A stretch of DNA of 64,000 nt from BOG-908 sp963692875 (GCA_965198755.1 OZ240673.1:744001-808000), one strand, 5' to 3'. Positions 26,204 to 34,594 are shown, counted from the stretch's first letter. Numbers and translations: made by a program. Notes: generated by a model not told the origin, from the sequence alone.

Positions 26204-27280
26204 ATGCCGTATCGCCGTACTACTTTCAGCAAGTTCGTCATCGAGGATTTGCGCCGCACCGGTGGTCACGACCCGGAACTTGCAGCCCTGCTCAATGATC
26301 TGCAGCGTGCAGGCAAGCTGATCGGGGCGGCTGTTGCCCGGGGTGCGCTTTCTGTTCCAGGAGGCGTGGTCACCACCAGTTCGACAACGCCGGGCGAACC
26401 ACCGAAGAAGCTCGCCGAAGTTGCCAACCTGATCATGCTGAGCGCCTGCGAGTGGGGCGGCCAACTTTGCGGCATGCTGTCCTCGGCACTGGCCGAACCG
26501 CACGAGATACCGGCCGAGTACCCGCGCGGACGCTACATGTTGGTGTTCACGCCGTTGGACGGGGCTGCCAACCTCGATGTCGACCTCACTGTCGGCACTA
26601 TCTTCTCCGTCCTGCGCGCGCCCGAGGGCGTGACCGACCCAAGCGTGCAGGATTTCCTGCAGTCCGGCCGGCAGCAGGTGGCAGCCGGGTACGCGCTATT
26701 CGGACCAGTTGCGATGATGGTGATCACGCTGGGCGCCGGCGTTCACGGTTTCACTCTGGACCGTGAGGCCGGCGCCTACACGCTCACGCACCCGAACATG
26801 CGCATTCCAGAACATGGCTGCGAGCTTGCCATCGATGCAGCGCTGGAGCCGCATTGGGAAGCGCCGATCCGCCGCTTCGTTCAGGAGTCCACACAGGAAA
26901 AATCACCAGCTGACCGCAGTTGCACGATACGTTGGATCGACAGCCTGGTCGCTGAAGTGCATCGTATCCTGCTTCGTGGCGGGGTGTTCCTGCACCCGCG
27001 CGACACGCGTGACACAACCAAACTGGGCCACGTCCATCTGCTGACGGAAGCAAACCCGATCAGCATGATCGTCGAGCAGGCCGGCGGTGCAGCCAGCACC
27101 GGACGCTTGCCGGTGATGGACGTGCAACCTGAAGGGTTACACCAGCACGTGCCGCTGATACTTGGCAGCCGGGCAGACGTGGAACGGCTGCAGGGCTACC
27201 ATCAGTCATACGATCGGGGAGAACCGATGGTGTTTCAGTCGCCGCTGTTCAAGCAGCGCAGCATCTTCCGGACCGCCTGA
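26204..27280 (+). CDS. cbbF: fructose-1,6-bisphosphatase class I (divergent active site)
   Basis: About 358 residues, dephosphorylating fructose-1,6- (and probably sedoheptulose-1,7-) bisphosphate. The fold is clear from YMLVFTPLDGAANLDVDLTVGTIFSVLR and SLVAEVHRILLRGGVFLHPRD. Two normally conserved spots differ. The metal/phosphate loop reads DGAAN instead of the usual DGSSN (about residue 117). The signature region reads HLLTEANPISMIVEQAGG where most homologues have RL-x-YE, so Arg is His and Tyr is Thr. ATG 26204 is preferred because GGGAGAG lies five bases upstream; an ATG nine codons earlier lacks one. It is translated just before cbbP. Confidence 0.93.
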   Translation: MPYRRTTFSKFVIEDLRRTGGHDPELAALLNDLQRAGKLIGAAVARGALSVPGGVVTTSSTTPGEPPKKLAEVANLIMLSACEWGGQLCGMLSSALAEPHEIPAEYPRGRYMLVFTPLDGAANLDVDLTVGTIFSVLRAPEGVTDPSVQDFLQSGRQQVAAGYALFGPVAMMVITLGAGVHGFTLDREAGAYTLTHPNMRIPEHGCELAIDAALEPHWEAPIRRFVQESTQEKSPADRSCTIRWIDSLVAEVHRILLRGGVFLHPRDTRDTTKLGHVHLLTEANPISMIVEQAGGAASTGRLPVMDVQPEGLHQHVPLILGSRADVERLQGYHQSYDRGEPMVFQSPLFKQRSIFRTA

Positions 27281-27282
27281 CC

Positions 27283-28158
27283 ATGTCCGTCAAACACCCC
27301 ATCGTTGCCATCACCGGATCGTCCGGCGCTGGCACGACAACCGTGATGTGGACGTTCCAGCAGATTTTCCGTCGTGAGGGCGTCACCCCGGCCATCGTGG
27401 AAGGCGACGCGTTTCACCGGTTCGACCGCGCGCAGATGCGGGAAAAGATGGCCGAGCAGACAAAGGCCGGCAATAACCACTTCAGCCATTTCGGGCCGGA
27501 CAGTAATTTGTTCGAGGAGCTGGAGGCGCTGTTTCGCGATTACGGCAAAAAGGGGACCGGCAAGACGCGCAAATACCTGCATGATACAGAAGAGGCCGCT
27601 CCCTACCAGCAGCAGCCCGGCACGTTCACACCGTGGCACGACCTGGAACCCGGCACCGACGTGCTATTCTACGAGGGCCTCCACGGCGGCGTGAAAACCG
27701 AAACGGTGAACATCGCCGGCGAAGTGGATTTGCTGATCGGCGTGGCGCCGACCGTGAACCTCGAATGGATACAGAAGCTCCACCGCGACAAGCGCGCTCG
27801 CGGCCATAGCCATGAGGCGGTCGTGGACACCATTCTGCGCCGCATGCCGGACTACGTGAACTACATATGCCCACAATTCTCTGAAACGCACGTGAACTTT
27901 CAGCGTATCCCGACGGTCGACACGTCCAACCCGTTCACCTCGAGAGACATACCAAGCGCGGACGAGAGCATGCTGGTGATCCGCTTTCGCGACCCGAAGG
28001 GCATCGACTTTCCCTATCTTCTCTCGATGCTGAAAGACGGCTTTATGTCACGGGCCAACACCATCGTCTGCCCCGGCGGCAAGATGGCGCTCGCGATGCA
28101 GCTCATCTTCACGCCGATGATCTGGCAAATCATGGACCGCAAGAAACGCGCCTTTTGA
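27283..28158 (+). CDS. cbbP: phosphoribulokinase
   Basis: A 291-residue kinase making ribulose 1,5-bisphosphate from ribulose 5-phosphate and ATP. It has the P-loop GSSGAGTTTV near residue 12, VEGDAFHRFDRAQM with the catalytic Asp, the bacterial-type FSHFGPDSNLFEELE, LFYEGLHGGV, and the end CPGGKMALAMQLIFTPMIWQ. Proteobacterial type without regulatory cysteine pair. It begins two bases after cbbF and is followed by a decayed palindromic element before cbbA. Confidence 0.97.
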   Translation: MSVKHPIVAITGSSGAGTTTVMWTFQQIFRREGVTPAIVEGDAFHRFDRAQMREKMAEQTKAGNNHFSHFGPDSNLFEELEALFRDYGKKGTGKTRKYLHDTEEAAPYQQQPGTFTPWHDLEPGTDVLFYEGLHGGVKTETVNIAGEVDLLIGVAPTVNLEWIQKLHRDKRARGHSHEAVVDTILRRMPDYVNYICPQFSETHVNFQRIPTVDTSNPFTSRDIPSADESMLVIRFRDPKGIDFPYLLSMLKDGFMSRANTIVCPGGKMALAMQLIFTPMIWQIMDRKKRAF

Positions 28159-28164
28159 ACAAGC

Positions 28165-28238
28165 CGCGCACAAGACGCCGCGACGGCGCCGATAAAAGAT
28201 GTTCGCTTCCTTTTCCCGAAAAGGATGGCCTTTCCTTA
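28165..28238. repeat. Palindromic element, copy 11 (decayed, inside the cbb operon)
   Basis: CGCCGCGACGGCGCCGATAAAAGA, then TTCGCTTCCTTTTCCCGAAAAGGATGGCC and TTTCCTT recall the right half of intact copies (CCGCGACAGC...ATAAAAG, hairpin, CTTGCTT). The left half is absent. Assignment is weaker than for most copies. Confidence 0.5.
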
Positions 28239-28258
28239 TCTTCCAGGAGCACCTCCAT

Positions 28259-29317
28259 ATGGCCCTAGTCGCAATGCGTCAGCTTCTAGACCACGCCGCC
28301 GAGCACGTATACGGACTGCCGGCGTTCAATGTGAACGACATGGAGCAGATTCAGGCGATCATGCAGGCTGCAGACGCCTGCAACAGCCCGGTCATCCTGC
28401 AAGGCTCGGCCGGTGCGCGCAAATATGCCGGCGAGGCGTTCCTGCGGCATCTTGTGGCCGCTGCCGTGGAGACCTGGCCGCACATTCCCATCGCCATGCA
28501 CCAGGACCACGGCGCCAGTGCGGCCGTGTGCCTGCGCGCCATCCGCAGCGGCTTCACCAGCGTGATGATGGACGGGTCGTTGGAAGAGGACATGAAAACG
28601 CCCGCCAGCTACGAGTATAATTGCAATGTCACCGGCTACGTCGTGGACATGGCGCACGACGTGGGCGTGACTGTAGAGGGTGAGCTCGGCTGTCTGGGAT
28701 CGCTGGAGAGCGGCGAGGCGGGAGAGGAAGACGGCTCCGGCGCGGAAGGCAAGCTGACCCACGACCAGCTCCTCACCGACCCCGACCAGGCCGCAGACTT
28801 TGTGGAACGGACCGGCGTCGACGCGCTCGCCATCGCCATCGGCACCAGCCACGGCGCCTACAAGTTCTCTCGTAAGCCGACCGGCGACATCCTGGCCATC
28901 GAGCGCATCAAGCAGATCCACGCAAAGGTGCCGAACACGCATCTGGTCATGCACGGTTCCTCGTCCGTGCCGCAGGAGTGGCTCGCGACGATTCGGCAAT
29001 ACGGCGGCCAGATCAAGGAGACGTTCGGCGTGCCGGTGGAGGAGATCCAGGAAGGCATCAAGCACGGCGTGCGCAAGGTGAACATCGATACCGACATACG
29101 CCTGTCGATGACGGGCGCGATGCGCAAGCTGATGGGCGACAAGCCCGAGGAGTTCGATCCGCGCAAGTTCCTCGCCGCGGCCGTCGTCGCAGCGCGGGAT
29201 TTGTGCCGCGCACGCTTCGAGGCGTTCGGTTCGGCAGGGCAGGCGGACAAGATCAAGCCGGTGTCACTCGAAGCAATGGCGGCGCGCTACAACAAGCCGT
29301 CGCGCAAGGCTGCCTGA
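28259..29317 (+). CDS. cbbA: fructose-bisphosphate aldolase class II
   Basis: A 352-residue zinc aldolase of the CbbA type. Zinc and catalytic motifs: IAMHQDHGAS with the catalytic Asp and first His, SVMMDGSLEED, VTVEGELGCLGSLE, AIGTSHGAYKF with a zinc His, and THLVMHGSSSVPQEW with the third His; it ends KVNIDTDIRLSMTGAMRK. ATG 28259 has AGGAG eleven bases upstream. In the Calvin cycle it forms fructose and sedoheptulose bisphosphates. No transketolase gene is present in this operon. Confidence 0.97.
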   Translation: MALVAMRQLLDHAAEHVYGLPAFNVNDMEQIQAIMQAADACNSPVILQGSAGARKYAGEAFLRHLVAAAVETWPHIPIAMHQDHGASAAVCLRAIRSGFTSVMMDGSLEEDMKTPASYEYNCNVTGYVVDMAHDVGVTVEGELGCLGSLESGEAGEEDGSGAEGKLTHDQLLTDPDQAADFVERTGVDALAIAIGTSHGAYKFSRKPTGDILAIERIKQIHAKVPNTHLVMHGSSSVPQEWLATIRQYGGQIKETFGVPVEEIQEGIKHGVRKVNIDTDIRLSMTGAMRKLMGDKPEEFDPRKFLAAAVVAARDLCRARFEAFGSAGQADKIKPVSLEAMAARYNKPSRKAA

Positions 29318-29320
29318 CCG

Positions 29321-29971
29321 ATGCGCACCCTGGTCTTCGACCTCGACGGGACCCTGACGGACTCGGTGCCGGACATCGCCGGAGCGGTGAACCGCACATT
29401 GGCGACGCGCGGCCTGCCGGCGTTGTCGGAGAAAGACGTCGCCAGCATGGTCGGCGACGGATTGCAGCCGCTCATCAATCGTGCGTTCAAGGCCGCCGGT
29501 AGCGTACCCGACGCGCGTGCAGGGGCGGACTACCTTGCCGACTACGAGGACAACGTCGCAGGTGCTACCCGCCTGTTCCCCGGAATGGTTGAGGCGCTGG
29601 ACGAGTTGCACGCGCAAGGGTGGACGCTGGCTGTCTGCACCAACAAGCCGCAACGTGCTGCCGGACTACTTCTCGACGCGCTCGGCATTTCCGGTCGTTT
29701 CGCGGCCGTCGGCGGCGGCGACAGCTTCGTGGCACACAAGCCTGATCCGCGGCACTTGCTCGGTACGATCGAACTGGCCGGTGGCACCACGCAGCGTTCG
29801 CTGATGGTGGGCGATCACAGCAACGACGTGAACGCAGCAATCGGCTGCGGCGTGCAAGTGATTTTTGCAGGCTGGGGTTATGGCCGGCCGGGCATGGAGG
29901 CGGGCGCGTCGGCAACCGCGTTGTACGTGTCGGATCTGGTGCGCACGGCGGAGCATTTGTTGCCGGCTTGA
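29321..29971 (+). CDS. cbbZ: phosphoglycolate phosphatase
   Basis: A 216-residue HAD-family phosphatase that removes 2-phosphoglycolate made by RuBisCO oxygenation. HAD motif I FDLDGTLTDSVPDI at residues 5-18, motif II VCTNKPQRAA, and motifs III/IV HKPDPRHLL and MVGDHSNDVNAA are all present. It starts three bases after cbbA and is last in the operon. Its stop is followed by palindromic copy 12. Placement at the operon end makes CbbZ more likely than a general Gph. Confidence 0.95.
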   Translation: MRTLVFDLDGTLTDSVPDIAGAVNRTLATRGLPALSEKDVASMVGDGLQPLINRAFKAAGSVPDARAGADYLADYEDNVAGATRLFPGMVEALDELHAQGWTLAVCTNKPQRAAGLLLDALGISGRFAAVGGGDSFVAHKPDPRHLLGTIELAGGTTQRSLMVGDHSNDVNAAIGCGVQVIFAGWGYGRPGMEAGASATALYVSDLVRTAEHLLPA

Positions 29972-29979
29972 GGCAGGAA

Positions 29980-30040
29980 GAAAGCGCCTTCTTTTTCGAG
30001 AAAAAGAAGCAAAAGGCTTTTGGCTCGGCTGTCGCGGAGT
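29980..30040. repeat. Palindromic element, copy 12 left half
   Basis: GAAAGCGCCTTCTTTTTCGA/GAAAAAGAAGC, then AAAAGGCTTTTGGCTCGGCTGTCGCGGAG. The matching right half lies about 230 bases on (30268-30320), so this copy appears split by unrelated sequence. Confidence 0.85.
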
Positions 30041-30267
30041 CTGCTGGGACTGTGTAGCCTCGCCGAAAGTCGGCAGCGGTTCGCGAGAGCATGACATCGC
30101 GCTGCCGCATGTCGACGTAGCTCGTAGCTTTGTTACGTTGCTGGTGCCGATGATCACTCGTCGCAGGCGAGCCAAGCGCGGCCGTTGCAGCTTTAGGACT
30201 GCACTCGAGGAGACCGGGCAAGGAACGCAAAGGCTCTCTGTTGTCGAGCAGGCTCCGGCAGCGCGCC

Positions 30268-30320
30268 CTCAGAGACAAAAGTTTTTTGGTTCTTTTTTTC
30301 AAAAAAGAACCGCTTCGCTT
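30268..30320. repeat. Palindromic element, copy 12 right half
   Basis: AGAGACAAAAGTTTTTTGGTTC...GAACCGCTTCGCTT, an exact reverse complement of a typical left arm. Between 30041 and 30267 I see no gene. Confidence 0.85.
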
Positions 30321-30348
30321 ATACCAACTGGCGTTGATGCTGACTCAT

Positions 30349-30487
30349 AGAAAGCAAGCAGTCCTTTTTTGAAAAAAAGACCAAAAAACTTTTGTCTCCG
30401 CTGTCGCGCGCTCTTCGGAAAAGACCGCGACAGCGGAGACAAAAGTCTTTTGCTTCTTTTCTTCAGAAAAGAAGGTCTTGCTTGCTT
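30349..30487. repeat. Palindromic element, copy 13 (best archetype)
   Basis: Nearly perfect dyad: AAGCAAGCAG, hairpin TCCTTTTTTGA/AAAAAAGA, CAAAAAACTTTTGT, central stem CTCCGCTGTCGCG ... CGCGACAGCGGAG, ACAAAAGTCTTTTG, hairpin CTTCTTTTCTTC/GAAAAGAAG and CTTGCTTGCTT. The 13-base central stem has no mismatch. Confidence 0.95.
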
Positions 30488-30673
30488 CGGGACGGTCAAC
30501 CTTCAGGCGGATTGGTATTACTTGTCGTCGGTCACGTTTGCAGGCTCGCTGGTATAAACTCCGCGCCAGATGACGCGCGTTCAGAAACCCCTTGGACAGC
30601 CGGACCAAAAGTCTCACGCTGTCCACAAAGTAGTCCTGGCTTCCTGCCTACAGCTCGACACCCCCGACAACGC

Positions 30674-31945
30674 TCACGCGCCGATCCGTTCCGTGCCACC
30701 CATCGCGGCCACCAGCGCCTTTGGCACGCGGATGCTGCCGTCGGCCTCCTGACAGTTTTCCATGACTGCGATCAGCGCACGTCCCACCGCCACGCCGGAG
30801 CCGTTCAGCGTGTGCACGTGCGCCAACGTCTTGCCGTCTGCGGCGCGGAACCTCGCGTTCATCCGTCGCGCCTGGAACGCCCGCGTGTTGGAACACGAGC
30901 TGATTTCCCGCCACGTGCCCTGGCCCGGCAGCCAAACCTCCAAATCGTGGGTGCGTGCGGCTCCGAAGCCGGTGTCGCCGGCGCACAGCAGCATGCGCCG
31001 GTACGGGAGCTCGAATGCTTCGAGCACCGCTTCGGCGCAGCGCGTCATCCGCTCGTGCTCGGCGTCGCTGTGGTCGGGGTGGGCGATGCTGACCAGCTCC
31101 ACCTTGCGGAACTGGTGCTGGCGCAGCATGCCGCGGGTGTCGCGGCCGGCCGAGCCGGCTTCGCCGCGGAAACACTCGGTCAGCGCAGTGCGGCGGATGG
31201 GCAGGGCGGATTGCGGCAGGATGTCGCCGGCAACCATGTTGGTGATCGGCACTTCGGCTGTGGGGATCAGCCACCTTCCGTCGGTGGTGCGGAACTGGTC
31301 GTCGCCGAATTTCGGTAGCTGGCCGGTGCCGAACATCGCGGCGTCGCTCACCAGCGCCGGGACGCTGACTTCGGTGTAGCCGTGCCGGGACGTGTGCATG
31401 TCCAGCATGAACTGGCCCAGCGCGCGTTCCAGCCGCGCCAGTGCGCCGTGCAGGATGGTGAAGCGGGCGCCGGAGATCTTGCTTGCGCGCTCGAAATCCA
31501 TCAGGCCCATCGCCTCGCCGAGTTCGAAGTGCTGTTGTGCGGGAAAGTCGAACGCGGGCGGCGTGCCCCAGCGCTTGAGTTCGACGTTTGCCGTCTCGTC
31601 GGCACCGTCCGGCACGGCCGCGTCCATCACGTTGGGCAGGCGGGCCAGCGCCTGGCGAAGCTCTGCGTCCAACTCGGCGCTACGCTGATCCAGGCGCTCC
31701 ATTTCGCCGCGCAGGAAGGTTGCTTCCGCCTCGAGCGAAGCCGTGTCGGTGTTGGTGCGCTTGCCCTGACCGATCTCGCGCGCCAGCGCGTTGCGGCGAG
31801 ACTGTGCCTCCTGCTGCGCGGTGGCCGCCGCGCGCCGCTCAGTGTCCAGCGCCAGCAACGCGCCGGACGCGCCGGCAAATCCGCGCCGCGCCATCGCCGC
31901 GTCGAACGCGGCTGCGTCCGCGCGGATCGCCTTGATGTCGTGCAT
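30674..31945 (-). CDS. serS: seryl-tRNA synthetase
   Basis: A 423-residue class II synthetase. It has an N-terminal coiled-coil arm (about residues 30-110, LDTERRAAATAQQEAQSRRNAL...), motif 2 TECFRGEAGSAGRDTRGMLRQHQFRKVELV, and motif 3 LNGSGVAVGRALIAVMEN. Its ATG overlaps the tatC stop by one base (TGATG), so the two are coupled. tatABC-serS is a common alphaproteobacterial order. Confidence 0.97.
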   Translation of the reverse strand: MHDIKAIRADAAAFDAAMARRGFAGASGALLALDTERRAAATAQQEAQSRRNALAREIGQGKRTNTDTASLEAEATFLRGEMERLDQRSAELDAELRQALARLPNVMDAAVPDGADETANVELKRWGTPPAFDFPAQQHFELGEAMGLMDFERASKISGARFTILHGALARLERALGQFMLDMHTSRHGYTEVSVPALVSDAAMFGTGQLPKFGDDQFRTTDGRWLIPTAEVPITNMVAGDILPQSALPIRRTALTECFRGEAGSAGRDTRGMLRQHQFRKVELVSIAHPDHSDAEHERMTRCAEAVLEAFELPYRRMLLCAGDTGFGAARTHDLEVWLPGQGTWREISSCSNTRAFQARRMNARFRAADGKTLAHVHTLNGSGVAVGRALIAVMENCQEADGSIRVPKALVAAMGGTERIGA

Positions 31946-32739
31946 CAGATCTCGACCGGCTTGGGTTCCACCATGCGGGCGGACAGAATGGAGATCTCGT
32001 AAAGCGCGATCAGCGGCACTGCCAGCCCGGTCTGGGTGATGATGTCCGGCGGCGTCAGGATGGCGGCCACGATGAAGCAGCCGACATAGGCGTATCGCCG
32101 ATACTTCCGCAGGCCGCGCGAGCTGACGATGCCAACCTTGGCCAGCAGCGTCAGCAGCACCGGCAGCTGGAAGGCGATGCCGAACGCCATGATAAGCTTC
32201 ATCACCAGCGAGAGATATTCGCTCACCTTGGCCTGCAGCTGGATCTGCAGCACGTCCTGCCCGCCAGGCGTCTCGAAACTGAGGAAGAACCGCCAGGCGA
32301 ACGGAAACACGAAGTAGTAGGCCAGCGCCGCACCGAGCAGGAACAGCACCGGTGTCGCGATCAGGAACGGTGCAAAGGCGCGCCGCTCGCTGCGGTACAG
32401 CCCGGGCGCCACGAACAGCCAGATCTGGCTGGCGATCACCGGGAACGCCACAAAGGTGGCGCCGAAGAAGCCCACCTTGAGGTAGGTGAAGAACGCCTCG
32501 TACAGCGCCGTGTAGATCAGGTGCGGCTGCTCGCCTTTCGACTGCATGATCTGCTTGAGCGGCTGGGCGAGGAACAGGTAGATCGGCCCGGAGAAGTGGT
32601 AGCAGACGAAGAACGCGGCCACGAACGCCACCGCCGACCACAACAGCCGCCGCCGCAGCTCGACCAGGTGCTCGAGCAGCGGCATCGGCTTGTCGTTGAT
32701 CGGGTCCGTGTCCGGAGCCGGCACCGCGTCGGGGGCCAT
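31945..32739 (-). CDS. tatC: Sec-independent translocase subunit TatC
   Basis: A 264-residue inner-membrane protein with six helices, the receptor for twin-arginine signal peptides. Motifs: N-terminal MPLLEHLVELRRRLLWS, the FFTYLKVGFFGATFVAFPVIASQIWLFVAPGLYRSERR region with the conserved Glu, and C-terminal ATPPD-like ILTPPDIITQTGLAVPLIALYEISI. Start MAPDAVPAPDTD lies five bases after tatB. tatA is not found here. Confidence 0.97.
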   Translation of the reverse strand: MAPDAVPAPDTDPINDKPMPLLEHLVELRRRLLWSAVAFVAAFFVCYHFSGPIYLFLAQPLKQIMQSKGEQPHLIYTALYEAFFTYLKVGFFGATFVAFPVIASQIWLFVAPGLYRSERRAFAPFLIATPVLFLLGAALAYYFVFPFAWRFFLSFETPGGQDVLQIQLQAKVSEYLSLVMKLIMAFGIAFQLPVLLTLLAKVGIVSSRGLRKYRRYAYVGCFIVAAILTPPDIITQTGLAVPLIALYEISILSARMVEPKPVEI

Positions 32740-32744
32740 GTGGG

Positions 32745-33371
32745 TTAGCTCTCGGCGCCGGCGCGCGGCGTGGGCGCAGGTGCGTCCGGTGTCTGGGGGC
32801 CGGTCGGGGCGGGTGCGGCGGCCGTGCGGGTTGGCGCGCGATAGGCAGCCGGCGTCAGGTTGGCGGCCATGGCGTCGGCCGGCACGCAAGTGGGCGGAAT
32901 GAACGCTGGCGCCGCTGCTAGAGCAGGCTGGGTGCGGTCGGCAGCGTCGGGCGGAACGAACGCGGGTGGCACGAAGGCGGGCGCCGGCGCGTCCGGCGCG
33001 GGCATCGGTATGGCGGTGGTCGGGCGCTCCGCCACGTGGACCTGGTCCAGCTTGGTCATCACCGGCGTCACCGGATGGTCGCGGAACGGGTCGGAAAAGG
33101 CCGAGCGCACCGTGCCGTCCGGGTCGATCGCCCGTTGCACCATGGCCTTCGGATTAAGCTGGCGAAGCTCGTTGAAGCTGGACTTCACGTCGCCAAGGTC
33201 CGCCTCGCGCAGCATCTCGTCCACGTGGCCCTGAAACTCGCCGGCCATGCGGCGAAGCTTCTTGATGGTGTCGCTGATCGCCTTGATGGCGACGGGCATG
33301 TCCTTCGGACCGATGGCGATCAGCGCCACGACCCCGATAAGGGCGATTTCGGACCAGGCGAAGTCGAACAT
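32745..33371 (-). CDS. tatB: Sec-independent translocase subunit TatB
   Basis: A 208-residue protein with an N-terminal membrane helix ending at a Gly-Pro hinge (MFDFAWSEIALIGVVALIAIGPKDMP), an amphipathic helix (IKKLRRMAGEFQGHVDEMLREADLGDV), and a long Pro/Ala-rich tail. The Glu in the helix and longer amphipathic region mark TatB rather than TatA. tatA would normally precede it; that side holds a toxin-gene remnant and palindromic copy 14 instead. Confidence 0.93.
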   Translation of the reverse strand: MFDFAWSEIALIGVVALIAIGPKDMPVAIKAISDTIKKLRRMAGEFQGHVDEMLREADLGDVKSSFNELRQLNPKAMVQRAIDPDGTVRSAFSDPFRDHPVTPVMTKLDQVHVAERPTTAIPMPAPDAPAPAFVPPAFVPPDAADRTQPALAAAPAFIPPTCVPADAMAANLTPAAYRAPTRTAAAPAPTGPQTPDAPAPTPRAGAES

Positions 33372-33421
33372 GGGCGTGTCTTACTCTGAGGTGGGGTGTT
33401 GGGGAAGGTGGTGCCTCTTGC

Positions 33422-33565
33422 CGGGACGCGGGGCTCGCCGTTCTGAATACGGGCGGCGACTTCGCCGACGGTGCCGCGGCGCAGATGGGGGCCGAACTTG
33501 GTGGCCCGGTGTTCGCGACGTTCGACCGCACGACCGCTGAAGCTGCTCGTGCGGTTAGGGCGTGA
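33422..33565 (+). pseudogene. C-terminal remnant of a PIN-domain toxin-like gene
   Basis: One open frame ends with LNTGGDFADGAAAQMGAELGG and PVFATFDRTTAEAARAVRA before TGA 33563. The order D-F-A-D, a variable helix, then (T/S)FDR resembles the C-terminal acidic residues and end of VapC-type PIN ribonucleases. No N-terminal part, start or antitoxin gene is present; upstream is tatB on the opposite strand. It sits where tatA would be expected. Family assignment rests on a short match and is tentative. Confidence 0.4.
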
Positions 33566-33586
33566 GACGATTAATCCGGCAAGCTA

Positions 33587-33717
33587 GGCAAGCAGTTCTT
33601 TTTTGAAAAAAAGAACCAAAAAACTTTTGTTTCCTTAGTCGCGCTTTGCAGAACCTTCGCGACAGCAGGACCAAAGTCTTTTGCTTCTTTTCTTCAGAAA
33701 AGAAGGCCTTGCTTACT
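33587..33717. repeat. Palindromic element, copy 14 (full)
   Basis: AGGCAAGCAGTTC...GAACC, AAAAAACTTTTGTTTCCTTAGTCGCGCTTTGCAGAACC, TTCGCGACAGCAGGACC, AAAGTCTTTTGCTTC/GAAGGC, CTTGCTTAC. The TAA of the hydrolase gene (33713-33715) lies in its right end. Confidence 0.93.
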
Positions 33718-34594
33718 TTCCCGCAAACCCCGCCAGCCAATTCAAAACCAGCGATGCCAGCGCAATCCGATGGTCCGACCAGCTATGATCGGTCGCCTCG
33801 TGCGTCACGCTCACCCGGCGGCCGCCCAGCCCCCCGATCGCGGTGACGAGTGCCATGTCGTTCGGACCGTTGCCGTCGTCGGACGTCAGAACCAGCAGCT
33901 TCGTGGCAACCAGCTTCCCGGCAAGTGGTGGAAACGACCACGAGGCGCCGTGCGCGATAAGCTCGTCCGCCAGAGCGCCGGGTGAGGTTCCCGCCAGCGT
34001 CTCGCTGTTCTCCGCCACGCCGGCTACGAGCTTGGGGCGCGCGCTGGACCCCCTGGCGCCAGCCGCACCGGCGTCCCAGGCGGAAAACATGATTGCGCCG
34101 GCCAGCGCCGGATCGTTCGCCGCCACCTGCGCCGTCACCCAGCCGCCCATGCTGTGTCCCGCCAGCACAATGCGCGACGTGTCGATGCCGAGCGCGTGGG
34201 CGTTGGCCGGTGCGCGGAGGTAGGCAAGCACCGAAGCGGCGTCGTCCAGCGTGTGCGCGAAGCTGAAGACACCAGGGCTGCCCCAGGAGCCGCGGTAGTT
34301 GAAGGTGACCGCGTTCCAGCCGGCACGCCGCACCGCCTGTGCCAGGTCGAGGTTCTTCTCGTTGCCCGGCAGGCCGTGGCAGAGGACCAGGGTGGGGTGG
34401 AGCCCGGCTCCGGCGGCGACGTAGACCAGGCCGTTGATGTCCACCCCGAAGCTCGGGATGTGAATTACGGCCGAACGGGCTGGATGTTTGGCATCGGGCG
34501 CCGGATCGGCGCTGATCGCCGCTGGCAACGGTTGCGCGGCCGCCTGCACCAGCCAAAGGCAGAGAGAGACCGCAAGGCCAGCGATCCTGTTCAT
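33713..34594 (-). CDS. secreted alpha/beta hydrolase
   Basis: A 293-residue protein with a signal peptide (MNRIAGLAVSLCLWLVQAAAQ) and an alpha/beta hydrolase fold. It has the oxyanion-hole HGLPGNEKN, the nucleophile elbow GHSMGGW, an Asp in LTSDDGNGPND and a catalytic His in ATDHSWSDHR. Probably a periplasmic esterase or peptidase of unknown substrate. It is enclosed by palindromic copies 14 and 15 and interrupts the usual scpB-tatAB neighbourhood, so it may have been inserted there. Confidence 0.75.
   Translation of the reverse strand: MNRIAGLAVSLCLWLVQAAAQPLPAAISADPAPDAKHPARSAVIHIPSFGVDINGLVYVAAGAGLHPTLVLCHGLPGNEKNLDLAQAVRRAGWNAVTFNYRGSWGSPGVFSFAHTLDDAASVLAYLRAPANAHALGIDTSRIVLAGHSMGGWVTAQVAANDPALAGAIMFSAWDAGAAGARGSSARPKLVAGVAENSETLAGTSPGALADELIAHGASWSFPPLAGKLVATKLLVLTSDDGNGPNDMALVTAIGGLGGRRVSVTHEATDHSWSDHRIALASLVLNWLAGFAGK

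Larger units (their letters stand above)
30041..30673. other. 633-base gene-free region
   Basis: Between cbbZ and serS (convergent) there is no supported gene. It holds half of copy 12, all of copy 13, and a short fragment near 30598-30650 (GGACAGCCGGACCAAAAGTCT, TGGCTTCC) resembling a third, strongly decayed right half. Short reading frames here translate repeat sequence only. Confidence 0.6.

Noticed and set aside
30349..30487. Three-arm fold as a tRNA or tmRNA-like gene
   Set aside because: No T-loop GTTCGAATC-type sequence, no discriminator/CCA end, and the arms are A/T homopolymer stems. The resemblance is only the number of stems.
33247..33540. A small frame near tatB as the missing TatA
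   Set aside because: It is antisense to the tatB start and lacks a TatA membrane helix and amphipathic helix.
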